The translations under genes were made by a program, and so were the position numbers. A DNA stretch of 64,000 nucleotides from positions 22,531,440 through 22,595,439 of the forward strand of contig AP025075.1 in the NCBI GenBank assembly GCA_036186865.1, given 5' to 3'. Positions 33,830 to 43,120 of the stretch are shown in pieces (position 1 is the first letter of the stretch; each line of letters opens with the position of its first letter). Under the pieces are notes generated by a model. That model did no database searches, was not told the origin of the DNA, and saw only the letters and a list, made by a program, of their open reading frames with translations. Source of the DNA: Eustoma russellianum (lineage: Eukaryota > Streptophyta > Magnoliopsida > Gentianales > Gentianaceae).

Positions 33830-34441
33830 TTATCTAAAGCCTTTGGCTACTAATCTAGCCTTGAAAGTTTGAAGTGAACCATCCGAATTGTATTTTCTTC
33901 TAAATACCCATTTACATCCAATTGCTTTGGAACTTGGAGGCAAATCAGTGAGAACCCACGTATTGTTAGACAATAACGAATTCATCTCATCATCAATTGC
34001 TTCCTTCCAAAATGATGCATCTCTCGATTGCATCGTCTCCTTATAGGATTTTGGATCATCTTCAATGCTTAGTACAATAGGTATTTGATTAAACACCTTT
34101 GTCCTATTACCTTCAACTAAGAAAGTAATGGATTGCGAAGAAATGAAGTCCGGATGTAAATGTTTTTCCTTTCTAGCACGTTGACTTCTCCTAACCTCAG
34201 TTAGAGAATCTTGATTAAGATCATCAACACTAGAAGGATCATTAGAGAAATCTCCAACAATAGGTTCATTCAAATTCTCACTTGTTGAGCTTTGATTTGA
34301 ATCTGTCCTCAAGAATTTATTCTCAAGAAATTCAACAACTCTAGACTCAACAATCACATTGGATTCTAAATCTAGAATCCTATATGCCTTAGAGTTTTCG
34401 GCATATCCAATAAAGACACCTTTAAGAGCTCTTGGCCCCAA
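33830..34441 (-). pseudogene. Copia D integrase C-terminus / RT start
   Basis: GPRALKGVFIGYAENSKAYR is the integrase C-terminal signature. A variable linker with RRSQRARKEKHLHPDF follows, then the RT N-terminus (FWKEAIDDEMNSLLSNNTW, GCKWVFRRKYNSDGS). Confidence 0.85.
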
Positions 34442-34516
34442 CTTAGTCCTCTTTGGATCCGGAACTCTATAATAGGCTAGACAACCCCAAACTCTAAGAT
34501 AACTTAGATTTGGTCT

Positions 34517-34855
34517 TCATTTCTTCCATATTTCATATGGAGAAACTTTGAACTTCTTAGAAGGAATTCTATTATGAATATGACAAGCCGTTAACAAGGT
34601 TTCTCCCCACAAATTCTTTGGCAAACCAGAGTTTATTAACATTGCATTTAGCATGTCAACTAAACTTCTATTCTTTCTTTCAGCCAAACCGTTTTGCTGG
34701 GGTGTGTAGGGAGCACTTTTCTGGTGTATGATACCATTTTCCTCACAGAATTGATTAAATTCAATAGGAAAGTATTCACCACCACGATCACTCCTTAGAA
34801 CTTTGATTTTCAATCCCGATTGATTTCCAACTTCCATTTTATAGACTTTGAACAT
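34517..34855 (-). pseudogene. Copia D integrase core, second half
   Basis: VLRSDRGGEYFPIEF (second catalytic Asp) and YTPQQNGLAERKNRSL (catalytic Glu). A frameshift or stop near 34865 parts it from the first half. Confidence 0.85.
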
Positions 34856-34864
34856 GTCAAAGAC

Positions 34865-35710
34865 TTAATCTTTATGCCTTAGTAAATATACATAAGTATA
34901 TCTAGAGGCATCATCAATGAAAGTTATGAAATATCGATTTCCACCTCGGGTTAAAACTCCGTTCAATTCACAAATATCTGAATGAACAAGTTCTAAGAGT
35001 TCTGTTTTCCGTTCGACTTTCGGAAACGGCTTCTTTGTCATTTTAGCTTGTATGCATACTTCACATGTTCTTTCATTTTCATCTTTACAAGAAATTAAGG
35101 CATGCTTTGACATGAACTTAATATTTGTATTACTAACATGTGCAAGTCTATCATGCCACAATGAAAAAGAAGAATCAACAGAGTAAACAGAAACCGCGGA
35201 ATTTTTATTGATACACAATTTGAACATCCCATCGCAAGCATAACCTTTGTTGACAAAGATGCCATTCTTGGACAATATAATTTGGTCCCCCTCCATTACA
35301 ATCTTGAATCCATTCTTACAAACAAGACTAACAGAAACAAGATTCTTAGAAATCTCGGGTACATGTAGTACGTTGACTAATAACAACTTCTTACCAGAAG
35401 TAAAGTCTAACTCTATACTACCTTTACCCAAGACTCTTGTAGCGCTGCGGTTTCCCATAAGAACCTGTTGGCTGTCATCCACAACATGGTAGGTCTTGAA
35501 TAGATCCTTGTTGTTGCATACGTACACTGTTGCACCCGAATCAAACCACCAATCTCTTGTGATCTCGTTCGAAGCCATATGAAGTTCTGTTACCATGCCA
35601 ACATACAAACCGGAGACCATTGCAACCAGCTGATCGGTTCCAATGTCTACCATATTTGCATTGTTGACATTTTGAGAACTACCGCCCTGTTTTGTTTCTT
35701 TTGAAACCAA
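34865..35710 (-). pseudogene. Copia D protease and integrase first half
   Basis: WWFDSGATVYVCNNKDLF (protease with DSGA intact), then LWHDRLAHVSNTNIKF and CEVCIQAK (integrase zinc region) and VHSDICEL...ITFIDDASRYTYVYLL (first catalytic Asp). Confidence 0.87.
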
Positions 35711-36069
35711 AAGTCCTTCTTGAGATGTCCTTTCTTACCACAATTATAACATCTCTTTCCTTTCTTGGATTCTGCTTTGTCTGTGGATTCAATATAATCG
35801 GAGTTCTTCCTTTTGTTTCCAACCGAACTTCCTGTTTTCCCTTTGACATAATGCACTCTAGGTGCATCGTCAGAGACATGTCTCTTTACAAGACTCCTCG
35901 TCTCTTCTTCAATTCGCAAATGCTTTTGAAGTTGTTCAAGGGAAAAGGATTCAGTTGAGTGTAGTAATTTCTTCCTGTAGTCATTCCAACTAAGGGGAAG
36001 CTTAGCAATGATCCCTCCTACTTGTAATGCCTCAGAAACTTCTACACCCAACTCTTTCAGTTTGGACAC
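35647..36069 (-). pseudogene. Copia D gag C-terminus
   Basis: LQVGGIIAKLPLSWNDYRKK followed by the zinc knuckle CYNCGKKGHLKKDF, in which the final Cys of CX2CX4HX4C is replaced by Phe. An upstream stop (36070-36075) disconnects it from the gag middle (36076-36279). Confidence 0.82.
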
Positions 36070-36188
36070 AAGGACCTACAACTCGTGCACTTGGTCCATG
36101 ATTGAAATATTTTCAACCATCTTAAAATTAAAATACATCATCACCTGTAATTTTTCTGCACCTTGTTTCTCATTGTTGTACTTGAACT

Positions 36189-36497
36189 TTAAGGCGTTCC
36201 ATATCTCTTTCGGTGATGATGTTCCGTGAACAAATCGTAGATACGATCGGACAAGTTGTTGAGGATACGCCCTCGGCAAAGCATATTGTCCTCATGTCTC
36301 TTCCTCCAAGCAGCCGTGACCTCCTCGGAGTCCTCTTCTTTTGGGGTTGGCAATTCCTTCAGATTTGGGTCGAGACAATACCCAATCAGAAACGCCGTTA
36401 GAAGGAACAACATCTTGTCCTTCCACCGGAGGAAATTTGTGCCATCAAAACGATCCAGCTTCATGCTCTCTTGGTTCAGAAATGCCTTTGAATCCAT
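36189..36497 (-). pseudogene. Copia D gag N-terminus
   Basis: Begins MDSKAFLNQESMKLDRFDG at 36497, followed by TNFLRWKDKM, a standard Copia gag start. The frame is also open upstream through the 20-base leader into the 5' LTR, to a Met at 36647. That adds about 50 residues including the hydrophobic VPFFLAPLLLSCFLILL. It ends at 36189 by frameshift. Confidence 0.8.
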
Positions 36498-36517
36498 CTT
36501 CGAATATTCCTTACGAT

Positions 36518-37345
36518 TGTTAAGCAAAATGAGGAAACAAGACAACAACAAGGGAGCAAGAAAGAAAGGAACTTGGCTTGAGGCGTGCAAGATACACTTT
36601 CCGTAAGGAATATTTTCCCCCACTTGATGCTGCAGGGTTATAGGCAAACTTCCTCCTAGGATACAACAGCCAACAATCTCTAATCCTCAGCAAATAGGAT
36701 TGAGAAACAATGAACTTTCTAAAACAAAAGTGTTTTTGTGAAGGAAGAAGAATGTAGAATGCTAGTATAATATAGATTGCAAGATCAGCCTTCTAATGGG
36801 TGTTAACAGCCTATCTATAGGCTCTTAAACTCCAAAATGACGTTGGAGGTCGTTGCATGGTGATAGGGCATGTCTCTTGGTGCAAAAGATGTGATTTTGA
36901 AAGAAAAGTCACCTTTGTCAGGACATCGATCGATCGATGTGATCGATCGATGTGACATCGATCGATCGATGTCATCGATCGATGTCTCACAGTAAGTTCC
37001 AATTCCATTCTGTCTAACATCGATCTGTCACATCGATCGATCGAAGTCACTTCGATCGATCTATGTGATCGATCTATGTCGGACAGAAAGTTTCAACTCT
37101 ACACCCAGGACACATCGATCGATCGATGTGATCGATCTATGTACATCGATCGATCGATGTCATCGATCTATGTCCGGTAGAATACTCAACTTCATTTTCA
37201 AGCCACATAAATCTATCCATTTGATACATGGATCGATCCAATTCATGAGTCAAGCTATTCTTGCTTATTCCAACACCATTTCACCTTCATCTTTGATCTC
37301 AATCATCCATTCTTCTTTCCATTGCCTTTACAAACTATTATTACA
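36518..37345 (-). repeat. 5' LTR of Copia D (828 bp)
   Basis: Plus-strand TGTTAAGC...TTATTACA followed by ATATC. The palindrome array at 36922-37180 is longer than in the 3' LTR. Confidence 0.92.
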
Positions 37346-37888
37346 ATATCTACTTATTTTATTCTCTGCTAGCTACCTAATAATGTATCTCTTTCATCCG
37401 CTGAGGATCATGGTACATCCCTCCGTTGTTGGCGTCACTTTCGTTGCTGCATGCTGGCATATACTACATTTATTGTTGCCCGTTCCTTTTTTGGTTACGA
37501 GCAACTCGGCTATTCATCTCTCTCTTGTCTGGCATCTTAAATTCAACTTTTTAACTCTTTCTGCATACGTGACAAATTTCCTGCTTATTTTTTGAGGTAT
37601 ACTACATATCGACAAGGCCTACTTTCTACCTTGAAGACGGCTCTCTGCTTGTATTTGCCATGCATCTCCACGATTTGCCGTCGAGATGCATGCGCTGGAT
37701 TGGACTGCTTACTGATAGTATTCCTCATTTATAGTTTATTGCTTGTATGCGTTTTCATTTTTCTGTTTTGTTTAGTTTGGGAGAGTCTCCCTGCATAGAT
37801 AGGGCTTTGATGTAACCACTGTATTCCTCCGCCACAAGTGAGGGTTCTTATATTAATAAAATGCCTGGACGGCACCGCCCGTCCTTTA

Positions 37889-37890
<2 letters not shown>
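37346..37890 (+). mobile_element. 3' end of LINE F
   Basis: Continues LINE F after Copia D (the repeated ATATC belongs to the target). It ends with CCTCCGCCACAAGTGAGG, TTAATAAA and the hairpin GGACGGCACCGCCCGTCC (37867-37884), then the (TA)n tail. The hydrophobic frame about 37370-37595 is in the same position as that of LINE E. Confidence 0.8.
37867..37884 (+). other. LINE F 3'-terminal hairpin
   Basis: GGACGG-CACCGC-CCGTCC. The LINE at 850-2560 has GGAGA-CACCGA-TCTCC at the same place (2530-2545), with the loop conserved and the stem changed on both sides. Confidence 0.7.

Positions 37891-37929
<39 letters not shown>
37891..37929. repeat. (TA)n tail of LINE F
   Basis: 39 bp of TA repeats directly after the LINE 3' end. 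Confidence 0.9.
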
Positions 37930-37932
<3 letters not shown>

Positions 37933-38192
37933 GACATAATATTACATCAGTATTTAATAGCAATGCAGCGCCAAGGTAAACTTGGGATAAGATGTTTGTG
38001 TTCTCTCATAGTGTCGTGATGAATGGTTAATAATCTCTTCTGATTCATATATTAAGTCTATGTTATAATTTCACCTGTGATAAACAGTAAGAGAAATAGA
38101 CATTTTTAAAAGAAATTTCTCTCTATTGAATATGCATACGGTTTGAATTTGCCGCTACACGCATAAAGAGCGTTTCCAGTTAATTACACTCG

Positions 38193-38320
38193 CGTTTGCG
38201 TAGGGTCTGGAGGACCGGATCGCTTCGCAATCTACTGTACACAGTCTTATAATTCATGTAAGAGACTGTTTCTGCAGCTCGAACCCATGACCTTAAGATT
38301 ACAAAGGATCAAACTTTTTT
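38193..38320 (-). mobile_element. Au-type SINE
   Basis: Minus-strand block order matches 12388-12545: GGTCATGGGTTCGAGCTGCA (B box), GAAACAGTCTCTTACATGAA, TAAGACTGTGTACAGTAGAT and CCGGTCCTCCAGACCCTACG. Confidence 0.65.
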
Positions 38321-38327
38321 ACCTCTA

Positions 38328-38610
38328 AAATGCATTCACATCACAGCACTTGTTGACAAATTCACTTGTCATTTCTGCCACCAACTTTTTTTCATGACCC
38401 AAAACATGATGATCAGGTATCTCTTATTATCACTGCCATTAAAGTTTACACATATATTACAAAATCTCCAGATAATCTTAATTAGTCTCATGTTTGCCAT
38501 ACTGAAAATAAATTGATTTCACAGGTTTCTTTCCTAGAGGAAATTTTAATTGTCATACATGGGTGCTCACCTGTTAAGGATATTGAAGTTCAGCTTCTTG
38601 GTCATTTATA
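38328..38610 (+). repeat. Duplicated segment, copy 2 (exon-like relic)
   Basis: Homologue of 18826-19500. Here a TTTCACAG acceptor is followed by a frame reading VSFLEEILIVIHGC, then SPVKDIEVQLLG, about 26 codons. That is plausible as a host exon, but I do not recognise the protein. In copy 1 the same frame is shifted. Confidence 0.5.
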
Positions 38611-39262
38611 GGCTATACTCTTGTTTATAACTGACTTGAGCGTCAGAGGGTTTTCCCCGTAACAGTAGGCCTGCACATCTAAAGTTGTTTTTCCCTTGCA
38701 TGTTATAGAGAAAAGCCTTAACAAGGTGCTAACGGCGTTATCACTGATCCACCTAGTGAGGATCCGCCCTCGTCACCATGTAAACATTATAGTACCTGTC
38801 CAACTCTACAAGAGATCATCCTCTTTCTATTACGTCGTGTAAAAACCATGCGTCTTTTATTATTTTTATACGACGAATAACTATCCTTTTCGAAAGATAC
38901 GCAACAATAACTAAACTTGATTTCGAGGTTTATCAAAATGCACTTCCACGAGGTCAATTTGTAATTATTGGAAAAAAAAGAAAAGAAGAAGAGAACTGAT
39001 AAATAGCATATTTTAGTAATGATAAAAAAAAATCGTTCACTGCAGGTGATAGCAACAGTTGTCGATTTTAAACTCGTATTTTAGTAATGATAAAAAAAAT
39101 CGTATATTAGCAGTTATATATTTATTCTTAAAGTTAATTTTGATTACGTAGCAAGACAGCTTTTTGGAAAATATTTTGGAATAGTAATCATTTTAACAAT
39201 TTTCCATGTCAAATGTTATATCAGGTTGAGATACACATAAGATAATATTGTGATATTATATT

Positions 39263-39267
39263 GTTAG
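39263..39267. repeat. Copia G target-site duplication, left
   Basis: GTTAG, repeated at 58883-58887. Confidence 0.75.
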
Positions 39268-39754
39268 TATGAAGAAATTGGCGTACAACGAAAAACAAGA
39301 TGAAAGGAATTGATCACAAACAACAAGATCAAATGCTCAATTAAATTGTATTGACATGGAGAAAATTCACCGGATACAATGGTGCGGAAGCAACAAAAAT
39401 TTTCAGCTCTGCAGAATTGCAGTAACCGTTCCTATTTAAACATAAAATAACCTGTGAAATGACAAGAATGTCTCTCTACTATTTCTCCACTCCTCTTTTT
39501 TATTAAGGGCATAATGGTCAATTCTCACTATTTAAACATTATCCGCCAGTGTATCGTCTTCTTCCTCTCAACGTAATCCCTCAACCACTTATCCCCTCTG
39601 CAGCACCTAGCCTTCTAGCTGCCCAGGCGGTTACACAACTGTTTGGACCCACCAAATAATATCTAAGCTTCTCAATCTTCCACTGCACACCTCAATTTTT
39701 GCACTTGCAGTTCCAACTGCCACGGATCATGCTTCTTGATCAATAGCTTCAACA
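39268..39754 (-). repeat. 3' LTR of Copia G (487 bp)
   Basis: Plus-strand TATGAAGAAATTGG...AGCTTCAACA. With TSD GTTAG the minus-strand LTR reads TGTTG...CATA, ending TA rather than CA. If the end is set at CA instead, the 5-bp TSD no longer fits. Confidence 0.85.
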
Positions 39755-40523
39755 CCCCCTTCAAGCTACGTTTGGTGTAGATATTATAGACTCCCAGCAT
39801 CATCATGATCTCTCCCGGCCTCCTCTTGTCTAATTCTTTAGTAAAAACATCAGCTAGTTGCAAGTTTGTTCTGATTGGCATCAGCTTCAACGTTCCCTCC
39901 TGTACCTCATCCCTTACAACGTGGCAATCGATTTCGATGTGTTTTGTTCTCTCATGAAAGACATGATTTTCTGCAATATGAATGACACTCTTGCACTCAC
40001 AAAATAATTCTACAGACTTTTGATCAGTCATCCCAAGGTCCTTCATCAGAAACAGCAGCCACTGCAATTCACATGTCACCATGGCCATAGCTCTATATTC
40101 AACCTTAACTGTTGATCTTGAAACCGTAGACTGCTTCTTAGCTTTCCATGAAACTAATGCATCTCTCAGGAACACACAATAGCCAGTAACTGACCTCCTT
40201 GTTTCATTACAACTACCCCAGTCAGCATCCACAAAACCTTTAAGTCTCAAGTCTCCTGTTCTTGGAAAAAGAAGTCCCTGCCCAATGGTCCCTTTTAGAT
40301 ATCTAAGCACCCTATGAGCTGCTTTAAGATGGTTTGTCGTTGGGCAGCCCAGAAACTGGCTTAACTGTTGAACTGCAAAAGTAACATCAGGCCTGCTAAT
40401 GGTCAAATATATAAGCTTCCCTATTAACTTTCTGTATTGGGTAGCATCAGGCAACAATTCTGAATCATTGTGGGTCAAGGCTGTATGCGTCTCCATAGGG
40501 CTTCCGGCAGGTTTAGAATCCAA
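39672..40523 (-). pseudogene. Copia G RNase H, running into the LTR
   Basis: 283-codon minus-strand frame. GFVDADWGSCNETRRS (Asp), VEYRAMAMVTCELQW (Glu retained although the usual TAEAEYRA is TVKVEYRA) and LFCECKSVIHIA, where the third acidic residue is Glu instead of Asp. LADVFTKEL follows. The frame then crosses the PPT (AAGGGGG) and the LTR boundary at 39754, adding about 27 LTR-encoded residues before its stop. Flanking blocks are separated by stops. Confidence 0.85.
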
Positions 40524-40639
40524 AAAAACTGTTTTTTCTAAGAGCTCTATAGTATACTTCCTTTGATTAATATAAATCCCCCCTCAGCCTTGACCACTTC
40601 TATCCCAAGGAAGAATTTCAGATCACCCATGTCTTTGAT

Positions 40640-41074
40640 CTAAAACTGATTGTGTAAGGCTTGCTTAATAGCATGAATTGCTATAATACTGTCACATGTA
40701 ACAACGATGTCATCGACATAAACTAGCAATATGATCAGAGAGGATCCCACTAACTTGGTGAATGGAGTATAATCACATTTTGACTGCTTAAATCCTTGGT
40801 GCAACCGAAATTTGGTAAGAATGGCATTCCACTCTCTACTTGCTTGTTTCAACCCATAAAGAGACTTTTTCAACTTACACACCATGTAAGTTTGAGGAAT
40901 ATTCAGACCTGGGGGAGGTGACATATAGATCTCTTCATGAAGATCTCCATGTAAAAAGACATTGTTAACATCCATTTGATGGATGTGCCATCTCTGTCTA
41001 GCTGCAAGTGCCATCGCCATTCTGACTGTTGTCATCTTGGCAACAAGGGAGAGTATCTTGATAGTCAATACCAT
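40640..41074 (-). pseudogene. Copia G reverse transcriptase core
   Basis: HQMDVNNVFLHGDLHEEIYM (Asp), LYGLKQASREWNAIL and LVYVDDIVVTCD (active-site YVDD) on the minus strand. The thumb continues in other frames to about 40560. Confidence 0.87.
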
Positions 41075-41115
41075 ATTGCTGAGTATAACCCTTTGCTACT
41101 AGTCTAGCCTTGAAC

Positions 41116-41715
41116 CTATCCCATCTGGTTTGTACCTGACCTTGTAATCCATCTGCAGCCAATTGGTGTTTTGCCTTTAGGTAAAGGCATAATCTCCCAA
41201 GTTTGATTACTCTCTAGAGTTGCTAACTCCTTGGCCATAGCTGCTTTCCATTCAAGTGAACCAGAGGCCTCTGCATAAGAGTTAGTCTCTACATACTGAC
41301 CAATACTTAATGCAAAAAATTTATATTTTGGAGTTAGTGAATCATAGGACAAGTATCTGTGGAGAGGGTGTGGAGAAGTGAGAGCAGGAACAGATGAATG
41401 TGTGCAAGAAATAACTTGATTGCAATGATAATCTTGTAAGTAAGCTAGAGTGTGCTTGGCACGTTGAGGTCTTAAACTAGTTATGGGCAGACCAGGTTGT
41501 GAACTGTTGATGTATTGTATGTATATGGGCAGATCAATGACAATATTGCCAGGGAATGGATGAGAAATGACCACAGGGCTATCATGCTTGTGGGAACTAT
41601 GACTTGCGCTAGATGAAGAAGCAGCAAGTGAAGGAGGAGAAGAAGAAGTAGTGGGTGTATGATCACTGGAGCATCTGATTAAAGTTGGATGAAGAATGAT
41701 GAGGTATTGGGTGTG
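41116..41715 (-). pseudogene. Copia G integrase-RT linker and RT N-terminus
   Basis: A Ser/Leu-rich linker (41481-41666), then SLEWKAAMAKELATLESNQT and TPIGCRWI of the RT start. It breaks near 41120. Element B is inserted immediately upstream at 41721. Confidence 0.8.
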
Positions 41716-41720
41716 TTTCT
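41716..41720. repeat. Element B target-site duplication, left
   Basis: TTTCT, repeated at 51453-51457. Confidence 0.93.
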
Positions 41721-41914
41721 TGTAAGATTATAAAATGTTTTGATGATATAAAAAGATGTTTGATTTCACACCTTAAGTTCAAAATAAATTAAACATGTGC
41801 GAAACGTAAATTTTTCATAGACCGGTTGAAAAACACGTCATCCCCTCAGGTACCACATGGCAAGATCCATGAAAAACTTGGAAAACGTTTGAGATCTTAG
41901 ATCCACGTCAAGAG

Positions 41915-42140
41915 ACATGGATCGATCGACGTCTGACTGAGAGACGTCGATCTCTCAGCAGGCACACGTCGATCGATCGACGTCTTACTGAGAGACGTCG
42001 ATCTCTCAGCAGAAACACGTCGATCGATCGACGTCTGACTGAGAGACGTCGATCTCTCAGCAGGCACACGTCGATCGATCGACGTCTGACTGAGAGACGT
42101 CGATCTCTCAGCTCTGGCACGTAGATCGATCGACGTCTCC
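41915..42140. repeat. Five-unit 50-bp palindrome array in B 5' LTR
   Basis: Each unit has ACGTCGATCGATCGACGT (a perfect 18-bp palindrome, partly eroded in the outer units) followed by a hairpin CTGAGAGA-CGTCGA-TCTCTCAG. TCGATCGA cores fall near 41922, 41971, 42021, 42071 and 42123. Minus-strand translation gives a meaningless periodic Arg-rich peptide. Confidence 0.93.
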
Positions 42141-42407
42141 AGAATTCAAAATTTTTCAAACGTTGGAACAAAATCCAAGGGAGATTTATGATGTTTTCTC
42201 TCTCCAATCTTGCTCAAATTTCTTGTGGACTTTAACCCAACATACTACATGCTTCCTTGACTATTTTAACCATGTCTAAGATTCTCTAGGGTGGCTATCC
42301 AAGATCAAATCACTTCATAGGTTGGCTAAAGACTATTTGGGCACTATTTTGACATTTTTGAAGATGAAGACTTGGTGGAAGGCCTCAAAAACGTGGTGAA
42401 CTTCTCC

Positions 42408-42414
42408 TATAAAT
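42408..42414 (+). promoter_or_regulatory. TATA box of element B LTR
   Basis: TATAAAT about 270 bp after the palindrome array and 650 bp before the LTR end; the same box is at 50803-50809 in the 3' LTR. Confidence 0.65.
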
Positions 42415-43059
42415 GTAGAAGGCTTGGATGAAGCAATAACACACTTTCTACATCATCTAGCTTCATTTTACATTGTTGTACATTTCTCTCATACTTGTAA
42501 ATTTGTTCAAAGCTTGTCTAGCTTTCTTTGATCTTCATTGTTGTATATTGAGAGAAATAGAGTCAAGCACAAGAGGAACCATAATTATTTGATCTCTAGC
42601 TTGTGCTTAGACTTGTGAGAAAGTGTGATCCTTACCATATTTCTTCAACCCACTGTGAGAAGTTCTTGAGGGAACTTTTGTTGAAGTTGTGAGGAAGCAA
42701 GAAGTTGTTCTTGCTAATAGCTGTAGTTGCTGTGGTTGCACAAGTGTGTTTTGTGCAAGAAGTTGCTGTTGTTGTAGCTTACACTAAAGTGTTAGTGTAA
42801 GTGTTGCTGTGGTTGTTCTTATTGTTCATAATAAGAAGAGTAGTTGTTGAAAATCCACTTTGGAAACAAAGTGGTAGTGGAGTAGAATCATTTACGATTC
42901 GAACCACTCTATATCCGGTGTACTCTTTCATTGTCTCTCATCTCCAATTCTTGCTCTGATTTTGAATATCTTTTTGAGTTGAGAAAAATAAGAAAATTCC
43001 GCAAAAGAGCCAAACACTCTATTCACCCCCCCTCTAGAGTGTATTTCGGACCTCACAAT

Positions 43060-43072
43060 TGGTATCAGAGCC
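43060..43072 (+). other. Primer-binding site of element B
   Basis: TGGTATCAGAGCC, exact initiator-Met tRNA complement, two bases after the LTR. Confidence 0.95.
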
Positions 43073-43120
43073 TAACCTTGATTGCTTGGCCTATCTTTGC
43101 AAGTAGCAAGGTTAAAGATC

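Larger units (their letters stand above)
31220..37345 (-). mobile_element. Complete Ty1/Copia retrotransposon D, degenerate
   Basis: LTRs of 779 and 828 bp (TG...CA) with an exact 5-bp TSD, ATATC (31215-31219 and 37346-37350), and Copia domain order on the minus strand. It is inserted in the 3' region of LINE F. Gag and pol are broken by several stops. The LTRs hold ATCGATCGATCGAT palindrome arrays that differ in length between the two ends. No TGG-starting PBS follows the 5' LTR, and gag begins only 20 bases from it. Confidence 0.93.
37930..39262. other. Intergenic relics
   Basis: It holds a SINE (38193-38320), the second copy of the duplicated segment (38328-38610) and, near 38635-38770, CTGACTTGAGCGTCAGAGGG and neighbours that resemble Gypsy LTR R/U5 sequence. 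The rest (38900-39262) is AT-rich and unassigned. Confidence 0.45.
41721..43057 (+). repeat. 5' LTR of element B (1337 bp)
   Basis: TGTAAGATTATAAA...CGGACCTCACA. It contains the five-unit palindrome array (41915-42140) and a TATAAAT box (42408-42414). Confidence 0.95.

Noticed and set aside
41915..42140. Regularly spaced direct repeats resembling a CRISPR array
   Set aside because: Plant LTR context, spacers are themselves repeated, no cas genes, and an identical array lies in the partner LTR.
41908..42207. 99-aa minus-strand frame with periodic Arg-rich repeats (also 50303-50602)
   Set aside because: It is the translation of the 50-bp palindrome array in the LTR; the period is not protein-like and it sits antisense in non-coding LTR.
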